Shown here piece by piece: positions 45,421-55,774 of a stretch of DNA of 64,000 nt. This DNA is from Flaccisagitta enflata. Its lineage: Eukaryota; Chaetognatha; Sagittoidea; Aphragmophora. Position numbers and translations under genes: made by a program. The first letter of the stretch is position 1. Each line of letters starts with the position of its first letter. The notes under the pieces are model-generated. The model was not told the DNA's origin, made no database searches, and saw only the letters and a list, made by a program, of their open reading frames with translations. The stretch is taken from the NCBI GenBank assembly GCA_965153355.1, contig OZ231127.1, positions 8,804,001 to 8,868,000 on the forward strand. The letters are read 5' to 3'.

Positions 45421-46414
45421 TAGAGATCATGATGTTGGCCGTTTCTTATTGTCACCCTCGCGCCTCGGGTTCCATTGGTGCGCAATGAAAACCTTCTCTC
45501 GATCAACTCAACTTTGACCTTTTCCCCTTTTGACCCAGAATCGCGCCTCCGCTGGCCCCGGATCCTCCGCTTGCTCCGGATCCTCCGCCACCCGCGTTCT
45601 TCTTGCCTTGCGATACTCTCTTCGGTTTCTTCTTTTCTTCTCTGTAACTCCTCGTCCTCCTCCCCCTCCCTCTTCCTCCTCATTCTCTCTTCTATATATC
45701 TGTACTTTCTTCTGAAAGAATAAGCTCTTCTCCGTTCTTTTCATCTTTACTCCCATTCAATACTTATCCTGATGTTGATAGTGGAGTTAGTGTATGACGC
45801 ATCATGTAAATATTTGTCAGTGAAGTAGATCTAATGGCGTTATGATTTGTAATCTTTCATGAAGCTGCTGAACGAAAATAATTACCAAACAGCAACATTT
45901 AGGCAGCGGCCGATGCCCGTTTTTCTAGCTGAAAAAGCAGGATTCGAACCCATGAAAATCTTCACTTTCCCTGTCTAATGTTGATGTTCGTGTTGATGTT
46001 CATTTTCATAATTCTCGTCATCTTCGTCGAGGATTCAAAAGAGTAAAAAGTTAATTGACATTGGTAGGAGCAAATTCGTTGTAGACGGACTTACATCACT
46101 TTCCGTTATAGCGGAGTGTATTTGTAAGAGAAAAGAGGGAAAATCAACTTCGATAATACATAGAGATTACCAAGAAGAGAGAGATATTGAATGAAGAAAG
46201 CCGAGTAACACCTCTCACATAATTAAACGAACTGGCAGAATGATCAAAATTGATAGAAATAAGGCATTCACTGGGCTGAAATTTGACACAGAGTGAGCTA
46301 AAATATAGTATTTTCGCATTCCGGGGGAAAATTGTGTACCTGGGAAAGTGCGTGGCTCTCAGAATGTTTCATGCCAAAAATCCAGTAAAAGATTTTGACT
46401 GAATTTGACAAGTA
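45421..46414. other. Single-copy DNA
   Basis: A small tandem duplicate of CTCCGGATCCTCCGC lies near 45565-45590. AGGATTCGAACCC near 45949 looks like a tRNA T-arm on the minus strand but without a foldable tRNA. Overlapping frames at 45258-45756 lack domains. Confidence 0.4.
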
Positions 46415-46590
46415 CAGTGGAACCCCGCAATAACAGCCCCGCTTTTAAAGGCTCCCCATCAATAAAGGTCAACATTTTAAGGTCCTAAATGGTAGTTTTT
46501 AATGTGATTTCACCTCTCTTTAAAGGTTATCTTGAGATAAAGGTGAAAAATCTTTAGTCCCAATGGGACCAATGAGGCGGGGTCCTACTG
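46415..46590. mobile_element. 176-bp pogo/Tigger-like MITE
   Basis: Ends CAGTGGAACCCCGC at left and, reversed, CAGTAGGACCCCGC at right are flanked by TA (46413-46414 and 46591-46592). CAGTGGAACC-type ends are typical of pogo/Tigger elements of the Tc1/mariner superfamily. There is no ORF. Confidence 0.85.
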
Positions 46591-47037
46591 TATATCTTTA
46601 ATGATGAGATAACGTAAGCCTCGTTAAGATTAACCATGAAAAAGACACAAAAACATTAATTCTCAGGTTCTTGTACCACTAACAGACAAAAATGAGTTGA
46701 CAGTACCAATATATAGTCATTGACAGCTGCAAAAGGTATTGAAACCTCTTGTTAGATATAGTGGTTTTAGCCACAAATTTGAAGCTTAACTAAACCTAAA
46801 ATTTGCATGATATCATTTGATGAAGCTATGTACAGCTATTGGTTGACAAGGTTTGAAGTTTTTTTGAAGAACCCTCATGGAAATAACATGTTATGATAAT
46901 GTCATTAACCTAGACTCCTTTTTTAGACTTTAAAGACGCAATTATGGACAACTTCTGATCCCAGTTCGCCTAATTTTGTGGGGGGTGTTAGTATATGGGC
47001 TAGGAAGGAGGCGAGAAAGAAGGAGTAAAAGAACAAG

Positions 47038-47040
<3 letters not shown>
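46591..47040. other. AT-rich single-copy DNA
   Basis: No gene or repeat recognised. Confidence 0.4.

Positions 47041-47123
<83 letters not shown>
47041..47123. repeat. (GA)n microsatellite
   Basis: A perfect GA run of about 83 bp. Confidence 0.95.
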
Positions 47124-47130
<7 letters not shown>

Positions 47131-47697
47131 CGGACGAAGAGAGTCGAAGAGAGACAGAGAGAGCAGCAAAACCCGTAAAAAACCTAAATGTGTCGAAATA
47201 AATAAGTCGAGTTCTTTGCCCTGTCCCACGGCCTTTTCTTTGGCCTCTCATTTTTGACCTTGAAACGAGAATTTTATCGCGCAATATTGAGAAACTTGCT
47301 TTCTCCTTTTCTCACTATCTATGTTTTTTCTTTCTCTTCGGCTGCTGGCCAAATAATCGAAATCGAGTTCATTATAATGACAAAACAAACATGACCCAAA
47401 ATAAAAAGCGAGCAAAGTGTGCGCTTGTCATAAATGGCTGGACAAGGATGGACATTGGAATATTGAATTTTGCATGAATCTAACAATACATGATTGATTT
47501 ATGCGTTGGCAGCTTGTCCCCCGCGGCCTTGGGTCTGAAGCGATGAACTGTTTTACGATTTTGATATGATGCGTTTGGACGCAAGGTTTTCATCTTCTGC
47601 GACGCACAAAGTGGACATGCGCATCTAATTTCTTCCATTTCTTTCACGTATGCTCATGTTTTATCTTATGCAACGCTCAAATTCACATCCATTTCTT
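47124..47697. other. Single-copy DNA
   Basis: No gene or repeat recognised. Confidence 0.4.
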
Positions 47698-47914
47698 ATT
47701 TGCGGACATGCAACTCTATAAGAGGCATTTTCCGTTCGTCGGTCCGTCCGTCGGTCCGTTGGTCCGTCGGTCCGTAGAGGTGATCGAGTCGAAAGGTGGG
47801 AAAACGAGCGTTTTAGAAGCTTTTTGTGTATGTGTCTCTGCTGGAAAGGGGGGGGGTGGCTGCCCCTGCCCACCCGTCCGCAACGATATTGTGACCCCGC
47901 GTCACTTGTTGTCA
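47698..47914 (+). mobile_element. HINE-like repeat, subfamily B
   Basis: The 5' end TTGCGGAC-AT-GCAACT (first two bases of the stem altered) is followed by CTATAAGAGGCATTTTCCG and a GGTCCGTCGGTCC core. GGGAAAACGAGCGTTTTAG and CTGCCCCTGCCCACCC lead to the third arm GTCCGCAAC. It ends with the hairpin GTGAC-CCCGC-GTCAC and TTGTT. Confidence 0.9.
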
Positions 47915-48209
47915 CAAAGATCGCATGTGTTTCTTCCATCAAACACGTCTGCGTGAATTCTCTTCTAATCTTTCGTTTAATCCTTTGAGAACACCAACAA
48001 CCACCTTCCCCTGACTTCATATATCGTCCTCCGACATTTTCTCCTCCCCATTTACCCGAGGATGTGCTTTTGTCCGTTGGTCGCCTGCGGTCCGTTTTTC
48101 AAAAGGCGAGAAAAACGGGTTTTAAACGGGCGACGGTAGATGGCGCGGAAAACGTGGGATGGAGAAAATGAAGTGCCAGAAGACAAATGAACAAACAAGG
48201 GACAACACG

Positions 48210-48210
<1 letters not shown>
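47915..48210. other. Single-copy DNA
   Basis: No gene or repeat recognised. Confidence 0.4.

Positions 48211-48278
<68 letters not shown>
48211..48278. repeat. (CT)n microsatellite
   Basis: A CT run with one CTGT interruption. Confidence 0.95.
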
Positions 48279-48642
48279 TGATTGTCTCCCTCGCTTTTAC
48301 TTTCATTAATCATGCTTCGTGGGTGACTATTCTGTCTGTACTCATGAACAAGTTTCAAGACAGCTAGTGCTAGTCTGTAGAGTCAAGGTAGTTTGTTTCT
48401 AACTGTTTTCTGAAGACTAGAAACGAGGTTTTTTAGACCAAAAAAAACTTTAAAAAATCAGAAAAAGTAAAGTAGAAATGAAAGAAAGAAAAAGAAAACC
48501 TCATGAACAGATACGTAGAAAACACGAATATCAAATGAGCATCTCTTTGGAAAACCATGTAAAGATACTAACTTAGATACTGTCTTAGATACTGAAACAA
48601 TGGTCTGTGAGGAGGAAAACAGAAAGAAATTTGTGAAGAAAT
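48279..48642. other. Single-copy DNA
   Basis: No gene or repeat recognised. Confidence 0.4.
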
Positions 48643-48839
48643 GATTGACGCAAGGTCACAATATCGTTGCAGATGGGTGGGCCCCCATGCCCCCCCCCCC
48701 CCCACATCAACGCACATACTTAAAAACACCTGAAACGCTCGTTTTTTCCACTTTTCGACTTGTGCGTTACAGACAGACGAACGGACGGACCAACGGACGG
48801 AAAAGACTGGTATAGAATTGCGTGTCTGCAATTAAAAAA
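48643..48839 (-). mobile_element. HINE-like repeat, subfamily B, variant stem
   Basis: Read on the minus strand: hairpin AATTGCA-GACA-CGCAATT (outer pairs A-T and A-T instead of A-T and G-C), then CTATACCAGTC, a GTCCGTTGGTCCGTCC core and CCATCTGCAACGATATT. The third arm TCTGCAA complements TTGCAGA rather than the usual TTGCGGA. The 3' stem reads GTGAC-CTTGC-GTCAA. A poly-C run interrupts the body. Confidence 0.88.
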
Positions 48840-48890
48840 GAGAGGAAAAAGACAGCAAGAAGAAATGCAAAAAAGAAAATGAGACAAGAA

Positions 48891-49018
<128 letters not shown>

Positions 49019-49305
49019 ACGAAAGAAAGGAACGAAAGAAAGAGAAAAAGAAACAGAAAAAGAAAAGAGAGCAAGGAAAAAAGAAATAGGAAAAGGATGA
49101 GTTAAATCGTGAGTGATAGAAAGTGGGAATGGGTCAAGAAGGGAAAACGTTTAAAAGGCGGTTCGGTTTTCAATTTCTTTCGTTTCTCTCTTCACCATCT
49201 TAACTGCGGGAATGGACAAACAGAAGAAGAGGAACCCAAGGATGAAGTGGGCCACTGAGGGACACTGTTTGTTTGGCGTCCATTACCCACTCGCCGGGAA
49301 CCGAG

Positions 49306-49466
<161 letters not shown>

Positions 49467-49512
49467 GGGAGAAACTGATAGAAAACAAGGGCATGCAAAG
49501 TGGATGCTAGGA

Positions 49513-49665
49513 ATAAAACAAGGCCGGATACACGGTAACTCGGCACGATAGTCGTGGACGGTTTTGCAGGAGCGGTAATGGCGCGCAATTTAGAAATGTT
49601 ATGGGGGGACCGACGGACTGACCGGCACAGCAATGTCCAGAGTTGGGTGTCTGCGACCAGGCGTG
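49513..49665 (-). mobile_element. HINE-like repeat, short and diverged
   Basis: Read on the minus strand, the 3' end TACCGTGTATCCGGCCTTGTTTT is clear, as is CCGTCCACGACTATCG. A short GTCAGTCCGTCGGTCC core and a degenerate hairpin (GGTCGCAGACACCCAACTC) lie upstream. Confidence 0.7.
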
Positions 49666-50499
49666 CTTTTTCTTCTTTATTTCCGAGTAGCAGATATTTT
49701 TCCTTTGAATATTTTCTTTCATATTCTTGTCAAAACCGTTAGTTACCGTGAGGAGTAAAATACGAGTTTTCTATTGTTTCAATCATTTTTGCAACAGGAT
49801 TGAACGTGGAAAGAAACAAGCTGAGATCAATATTCGGACAAGAAAATGAGGCAAAAAAAAAAATTGTTCCATGTATATTGGACAGTATATAATGGTTCTC
49901 TGCTAGTCGCGCACTGCCAAAATCAGCCCAAACAAATATGTATTTGCCCTCCCTTAAGTGACAAAATGACAATGGTCCTTCCATATCTCGAAAGCGATAT
50001 GAAAAGCTGATTTGCATATTGCAGAGGCAAGACTTCTTTCAGTATTTCATATCAATGAAACGTCGTCTCAGATTCATCAACACCCAACTCTGTTGTGTGT
50101 TGCATTTCTAAATCACCGAATAGAAATCCTTAATTTCTAGGATCGTTTTGATTGCATCACAATTAAGAGCTATGATAAAGGTTGTTATAAGTCTCAATTT
50201 TTTTCAAATTCACAAAGTTTACGATTGGCTAATGTTATCTAGAGGATGAATCTAAATAAATTCACAAACCTTCCGGATTACCTTCTGGGGGCATTTTTAG
50301 ATGGCGGGGGATCTATCCCGCCCAGAAACTACCAGCGTTGGGTGATGATTTTGGGGGAGCTGCAATAGTCCAAGAAGCAGAAGGCTGAAGGCAATAAAGA
50401 CGGTGAGCAAGTTAAATGGGGTGGAAGTAGATGCTATGAACCATGTTCCCGATTATTCCCCCTTCTCTATCTTCTTCCTCACTTTCTTTTTTTCTTTCT
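49666..50499. other. AT-rich single-copy DNA
   Basis: No gene or repeat recognised. Confidence 0.4.
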
Positions 50500-50597
50500 T
50501 CTTCATCTTCTTCTTCTTCTTCTTCTTCTTCTTCTTCTTCTTCTTCTTCTTCTTCTTCTTCTTCTTCTTCTTCTTCTTCTTCTTCTTCTTCTTCTTC
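50500..50597. repeat. (TTC)n microsatellite
   Basis: About 98 bp of perfect TTC repeat. Confidence 0.97.
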
Positions 50598-50626
50598 TAC
50601 GATTTTCTGAGAGGCGCCCATATCAT

Positions 50627-50654
50627 TCCGAGTAGCGGCGCTACCCGCTACTCC
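50627..50654. repeat. GAGTAGCGG hairpin after TTC tract
   Basis: Same perfect 9-bp stem, GAGTAGCGG-CGCTAC-CCGCTACTC, as at 32094-32121. CCAT follows in both places, and both follow a TTC tract. Confidence 0.75.
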
Positions 50655-50674
50655 ATAAAAAGCTCGCCTGTCTG

Positions 50675-50840
50675 CGACTAATACGGCCGGATATACGGCT
50701 ACCCATGTTGCGTACAGGTGGGCAGGGGCAGTGATACAAAAGGCTGACCGAGCTTTTGGGCACTGATGCAAAAACCGCCCATCAACGCAAAAAAAAAAAA
50801 AAAACAACTTAGTATTATGGACCGACAGATAGACCCTTGC
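50675..50840 (-). mobile_element. HINE-like repeat, partial
   Basis: Read on the minus strand, the 3' end is present (GTACGCAACATGGGTAGCC, GTATATCCGGCCGTATT), with 'CACTGCCCCTGCCCACC' upstream. The core and 5' hairpin are mostly lost. Confidence 0.7.
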
Positions 50841-51126
50841 GACGGAGCATTTTTGCCACGATTTCGACGCGATTTCGACGCACCTCCTAATCGCCACGCG
50901 ACTTCCGTTTCCGGTTGGCGCTAAAACCGCGGTTTCCGGTTACTTTTTTCCGGTTTTTCAGGCACTTACCAATTGTTGCTTCTGGTACAGATTAGACAAA
51001 ACGTGGAATGTCACATGAGACAATTTGATTTATTCATTTCAAAACAATTCTTGGTTATTGATTCATTCAAACTTGCATGATTTGGCCCATATACGAGCCT
51101 TGTGGATTAAGAAGTGGTGATGAAAA
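50841..51126. other. Single-copy DNA
   Basis: No gene or repeat recognised. Confidence 0.4.
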
Positions 51127-51245
51127 TGAATGAATGAATGAATGAATGAAGGAATGAATGTATGAATGAATGAGTGAGTGAATTAATGAATTAATGAACA
51201 AATGAATGAATGAATGAATGAATGAGAGAATGAATAAATATGTGA
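51127..51245. repeat. (AATG)n microsatellite
   Basis: AATG repeats with GAGTG and AATT interruptions. Confidence 0.93.
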
Positions 51246-51312
51246 ATGCGGAAAACATCATATTGATGCTTATTCTTTACTCCTTAACAGAAAAAAATGT
51301 TTTTTGGTATAT

Positions 51313-51348
51313 AAAAAAGATAAGTTATTATAATAACTTATCTTTTTT
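51313..51348. repeat. Perfect 36-bp palindrome
   Basis: AAAAAAGATAAGTTATTA is followed directly by its exact reverse complement, with no loop. Confidence 0.9.
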
Positions 51349-51451
51349 GCCATAGCATCAGAAAACAACCAATGATAACTGATAACTATACTCTACTTAT
51401 TTCGTGATTTTGGTATGAAATGGAAGAATGGCATGTATCAATTTATCCCCA

Positions 51452-51680
51452 TAAAAAACAAGGCCGGATACATGGCTACCTCAGTCGCGTACGGGTGGGC
51501 AGGGGCAGTATTTGAGTTACTAAAGCATTTGGCAAGGAGCAGTGAGGCCAAAGACCGCAAAAACATAAAAAAAGTAAAATGGGGACCGACCAACCAACCG
51601 ACCGACCAACCAACCAACCAACCGACAGACGGACGGACAAAGCGGGGTATAGAGTCGCGTAGCACGCGACTAAAAAAAGG
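51452..51680 (-). mobile_element. HINE-like repeat, complete copy
   Basis: Read on the minus strand: hairpin AGTCGCG-TGCT-ACGCGACT, CTATACCCCGCTTTGTCC and a core rich in GGTTGGTTGGTC. CCCCATTTTACTTTTTTT and the 'TTTGCGGTCTTTGGCC' block follow. The third arm is GTACGCGACT, with one mismatch, and the 3' end is GCCATGTATCCGGCCTTGTTTTTT. The middle is closest to the fragment at 1990-2135. Confidence 0.92.
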
Positions 51681-51804
51681 TATGCCAAGATCGCGAGCTT
51701 TTGTGTTTATGTCAAAAAAATCACTTTAGGGAGAATAGAAACACACGGAGTTACGATCGCGATTGAGAGTAATCCAGAATTGGAACAATATGGTAGACCG
51801 ACAA

Positions 51805-51808
<4 letters not shown>

Positions 51809-51896
<88 letters not shown>
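51809..51896. repeat. (GA)n microsatellite
   Basis: A perfect GA run of about 87 bp. Confidence 0.95.
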
Positions 51897-51900
<4 letters not shown>

Positions 51901-52199
51901 ATGGCATATTGGCAAGTGGGTTGGTGGAGACAGGAAAATAACCGATTGTTGGCGGTTTTAAAGATACAAAACCTGTCATCGATTAGTAAGACAAAATTGT
52001 CATCCGATTGTACTTTTAGATTAACTCGCGCGGCTCTACCGACAGACTGACTGATAGACCAACCGACGGGTTATAGAACCGGGTGAAACCTTAAAACCTG
52101 ACATACGTGTCTAACCATGGCGTCAATAAAAATGGCCGCCTATTCAAACTTCTCCCCTGAGTTCAATTTTTTGACTAGCTTCAAAATTTTTTAGGTGAT

Positions 52200-52970
52200 A
52201 ATAGAACTCCAAATTTATGGCGCAGAAAAAAAATCAGAACTCAAAAAAGTCTACAAATGTACCCATGGCATCAATTTTTGTAAAAGGCATCCAAATATGA
52301 ACTGCCGAATCACTTTTTTTTACATTTTTTGGCTTTTGTAATGTTTTACAAAAACTCATGCCACAGGCACAGAAATACACTTTTTCGAGTTCTGATTTTT
52401 GCACCAGGTCAATAAATGGTAAAACTATCACACACTTGAAAAAAATCGCCCCTGATCCAAAAAATTATTTCATAAAAGAGGTGGGACAACAGGTGTTTAA
52501 GAGATAATTTTGCACATTTTCAGTAAAATCAACAAAAAGTAGTGCAAAAATCAACATTTTTGAGTTCTGATTTTTTTTGGTGAGTCAGAATTTCGATGAA
52601 CTATTTCCACCTAAAAAATTGTGAAACTAGTTGAAAAAATGAGCTCACTGTAAAAAATTAAAGTTAGTAAAAACTTTTTTATCAAAAACTGATTTTACTC
52701 CCTTGTTTCAAAATCACTACTGTGACCACAAAAAATAACTTTTTTGAGTTCTGATTTTTTGCTAGGTCAAATGTCATTTATTTTTTATTCATCTTTGAAA
52801 AATTCAAATACAATCATAAAAAAAAGTCATTTTTTAAAGTTCTAAAAAGAATCATTGTAAAAGGTTATTGAACAATTTTGTTAGAATACTCTTCACAAAA
52901 ATTAATGCTACAGACACAAAAATCAACTTTTTCAAATTCTGATTTTTTTGCTAAGTCAGAAATTCAAAAT
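52200..52970. repeat. Degenerate ~180-bp tandem repeat
   Basis: The motif TTTTTTGAGTTCTGATTTTT recurs near 52384, 52557, 52741 and 52925, spaced about 173-184 bp, followed each time by a GGTCA or AGTCA variant. An inverted match, GAACTCAAAAAAGT, lies near 52238. The sequence between motifs is poorly conserved. Confidence 0.6.
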
Positions 52971-53139
52971 ACAGGGTTTTTCACGCCAACACGCCGATGA
53001 CAAAACGACATTTCTCTGCTGCTAGATAAGAGAATTAAATTCTGAAAAAAGGCTTGTACAGCTCGTGAACTCCGATTTTATTTGTTGACTTTGTTTATGG
53101 TTAGATTCCAAGACGTTCACCCATAAGAGATCTTTAAAG

Positions 53140-53468
53140 CAGGGGTGTATATTCTTGAGTCGCTTTTGATTTTTTCCTTCCCCCCCTGCCTTTGATTTTC
53201 TTCCCCGCGACGTGTCGCATCGCGTTCTTATATCCATGATTTTCTTCCCCATATAGCAAAAAAACTATGTAGTTAAGGTTTAAATAGTGTTAAATTGTGT
53301 TTTACTAATTGAGTTTTATGATTTGGTACTGTAAAAAGTTATATTTTCCCCAAATTTCTTTTTTTTCTCTTTTTTCCCCCATTGATTTCTTTCCCCATCT
53401 CCAGACCCTTTGATTTCCCCCCGCCCCCCACCGGGGGGGGGGGGAACTCAAGAATATACAGGCCTGCA
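53140..53468. mobile_element. Nested inverted-repeat element, perhaps hAT-like
   Basis: CAGGGGTGTATATTCTTGAG at left pairs with CTCAAGAATATACAGGCCTG at right. The possible 8-bp duplication is imperfect (CTTTAAAG and GTTTAAAG). A poly-G run lies near the right end. Confidence 0.5.
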
Positions 53469-53535
53469 GTTTAAAGAAAAATCAATTTTTCCATAACCAT
53501 CTCGGAAAAAAGAATCCTCTACTCGGTGAAACAAG

Positions 53536-53688
53536 CATCAACTTTAAAGGAGCACTGCTTCTAAACGAATAAAGTTCTAGATCTCAGATTGATCCCATTT
53601 CAAAGAGTTGTCTTTGCTCTTTAAAATGCGACCAATCCGGGGGCTGTAGCTCAATTCATATAGAAGCAGTGCTCCTCCAAAGTTGATG
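53536..53688. mobile_element. Nested 153-bp palindromic MITE-like segment
   Basis: CATCAACTTTAAAGGAGCAC at left pairs with GTGCTCCTCCAAAGTTGATG at right, continuing inward with TGCTTCTA. There is no ORF. The target duplication is not clear. Confidence 0.55.
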
Positions 53689-54297
53689 ATACTCGGTGGT
53701 GAAAGGTGGCCCCATGAGATCATGGAGGAGCGCCATTCAACCATCAACTTCCACAATCTGGTGAAGGCAAAGACGCTCAAAATGATAGCAATTACCAAAA
53801 CTATGCTACCAACTAACGGACTGACCAACCAGCTCACTTGTGGAACAAACCAATACCAACAAGAGGAAACACGCGATGTGAAGCTGCCACATTGGGAAAA
53901 TCATCTTTGAACAGTTTAATATCAAATAAGGAATGCTACTCAACTGCATGGTACTTTTTCAGCTCACTTTTTCTTTCAAAGGTAACTAATTAAAATCAAT
54001 TTGGAATCTAGATTGTACTTTTGCTTCATTTGTTTTGACATGGCCAAAGGATGAAGCAATGCTTTCTCGAAGTAGTAACTTATTGGCAGTTATCCAAATT
54101 CTGAGGATTTATTCACTCATCTATGACAGGTAAACTACTTGGAATCTAAGCATCGCAATTTCAGATAACAAAATAGGAGCTCAAGAGCTGTTTAGAACAT
54201 TTTTCAGAAATCAATTATCATATCTAGAGGCTGAGAAATGTTGTTTTGTAATCGGCGTGTTGGCGTGAAAAACCCTGTAGTATTGTTAAGTCCTGCT

Positions 54298-54837
54298 TGT
54301 TACGGTCGGAGTAAATCACCTATGAATCTTTGAACGGCGTTTGTTCCCGAATTAGACGGCGTCTGAAATGGCGCCGCCACCCAAATAGCCACGTATATCC
54401 GATTGATTGAGTCTTTGTATTTGTTTATGTATATTCATTAATTTGCTTTGTTCATCGATTCATCTTGTCTTCATCTCGAGGTCCTGTTGATGAAGCTATC
54501 GATATTCTCCATTGGTAACAAAATACTAAACAAAAGAGAGAGAAAAGGGGGGGACAGGGAGACCTCCATTAGAACTACCCAAACCCACCCAAACCCGCCA
54601 ATGATCAAGTCACAAACCACAAATGCACTTGAGCGCTTACCAGGTAAAAGTCCACCCGTGTGACGGCTGTATCAAATGTCTTAAATGTTTATAATCCCCG
54701 TTTCATTACTGCCAACATATCTAAAAAGGGCAAACAAAGGAACACAAGCAAGACGCGGCAAGATAGCAAACAGCGCAAATCAATCAAATGACACGCTACG
54801 TCTGCTACAAAGACGCAGAAACGATTGATATCATGCA
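54298..54837 (-). repeat. Putative 3' LTR of the BEL/Pao element
   Basis: On the minus strand this 540-bp segment begins TGCATGATATCAATCG and ends CCGACCGTAACA, so it has TG...CA ends. A purine-rich tract lies immediately upstream of the start, as expected for plus-strand priming. It follows the coding region of the retroelement and precedes DNA belonging to another repeat. The second LTR needed for proof lies beyond the right edge of the window. The flanking CTGCT (54293-54297) would be one half of a 5-bp target duplication. Confidence 0.6.
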
Positions 54838-54850
54838 CTCCCCCCGTTTG
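54838..54850 (-). promoter_or_regulatory. Polypurine tract
   Basis: On the minus strand CAAACGGGGGGAG abuts the proposed LTR start TGCATG. This is the expected position and composition of the primer for plus-strand DNA synthesis. Confidence 0.55.
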
Positions 54851-55048
54851 AATCCCATTCAAACCCGTAACCTAGCCGTCACACAGGGCACTATCACCCT
54901 TCCACCCACAAGAAAAAAGAAACCCCAAAAGAAAAATTGGATGGACTATACCTGGCAAGAACGAAGTCGAAGACCCCGCCGATCCCTAAGGTAGAACCTC
55001 CACCAACGACGACACGAGGCAAGTCGCCGCCAAGGAATGTGACGCCGA
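54851..55048 (-). other. 3' untranslated part of the retroelement
   Basis: Between the end of the last reading frame of ORF3 and the polypurine tract there is no further open frame of note. Confidence 0.5.
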
Positions 55049-55774
55049 TCATTGGCCGCCCCCACGGCCGCCCGCCGCATGGCCGAAGGGCACTGGAGAC
55101 GGAGAAGGAGAGGGAGGGGCGTTGAGACCCGTAGCCACAGATGGAACCGACGGCAAAGCCGCCGCCAAAGCCCTCTCAACCGCCCTCTCAATCAGGCGCT
55201 GCACTGCCGGACTCATGGCCTCCTCATCATCAGCCCCATGACCTGCCCCACCACTCCCCTGACCAACAACGGCCACCTGCTCACCCACGCTGCCAGCACC
55301 ACGACCAAACGACAACAAGCTGCCACGACCTGCCCCACCACCCTGCTGCACCCCCACATGAGGACGGGCACCCTCACCACCGCCCCCACTTCTGCTGCGG
55401 TCGACCCGACCCCCATCACCACGACGGCGCTCCTCCTCCTCCTGGTGACGGCGCTCCCGTTGCAAACGACGACGCTCACTCTCAGCGGCATTCCAGGGCA
55501 CCATCTGGCCCCCACCCCCATCCGGACGGCGATGCCGCCCCTCAGCCTGACGACGCCGACATCCCTCAACCTGGCGAAGCCGCTCCTCTTCTCGCTGGCG
55601 CCGCTCCTCCTCCTCTCGCTGGCGCCGCACCTCCTCTTCTCGCTGGCGCCGCTCCTCCTCTTCTTGCTGGCGCCGCTCCTCTTCTCGCCGGCGTCGCTCC
55701 TCCTCCTCCCGCTGGCGCCGCTCCTCCTCCTCTCGCTGGCGCCGCTCAGCCTCCTCCTGACGACGCCGCCACAA
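55049..55774 (-). CDS. ORF3, C-terminal part in a shifted frame
   Basis: The frame starts inside ORF3, one base out of register with its N-terminal part; an in-frame stop lies just upstream near 55787-55789. It encodes about 75 residues of Arg/Glu/Gln-rich repeat (RRQREEEE units), a strong coiled-coil or charged helix. A Gly/Arg-rich stretch follows, then an amphipathic helix-like segment (SPAVQRLIERAVERALAAAL) and a Pro-rich tail. The N-terminal frame ends in the same kind of Arg/Glu-rich sequence, so the two parts probably belonged to one protein and a single base has been lost near 55775. The sequence there is not a typical slippery site, so mutation or an assembly error is likelier than programmed frameshifting. 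A separate protein is less likely because no ATG begins the frame. Confidence 0.5.
   Translation of the reverse strand: MWRRRQEEAERRQREEEERRQREEEERRRREEERRQQEEEERRQREEEVRRQREEEERRQREEERLRQVEGCRRRQAEGRHRRPDGGGGQMVPWNAAESERRRLQRERRHQEEEERRRGDGGRVDRSRSGGGGEGARPHVGVQQGGGAGRGSLLSFGRGAGSVGEQVAVVGQGSGGAGHGADDEEAMSPAVQRLIERAVERALAAALPSVPSVATGLNAPPSPSPSPVPFGHAAGGRGGGQ

Larger units (their letters stand above)
52972..54277. mobile_element. 1.3-kb TA-flanked inverted-repeat element
   Basis: Terminal inverted repeats of about 55 bp begin CAGGGTTTTTCACGCCAACA, with TA on both sides (52970-52971 and 54278-54279). There is no transposase. Two smaller inverted-repeat structures (53140-53468 and 53536-53688) are nested inside. 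The ends resemble those of the 6816-7582 element, which suggests a shared transposase family of Tc1/mariner type. Confidence 0.82.

Noticed and set aside
45900-45990. tRNA-like T-arm on the minus strand (GGGTTCGAATCCT)
   Set aside because: Only a short stem forms and the other arms are missing; a decayed tRNA-derived repeat is possible but unsupported.
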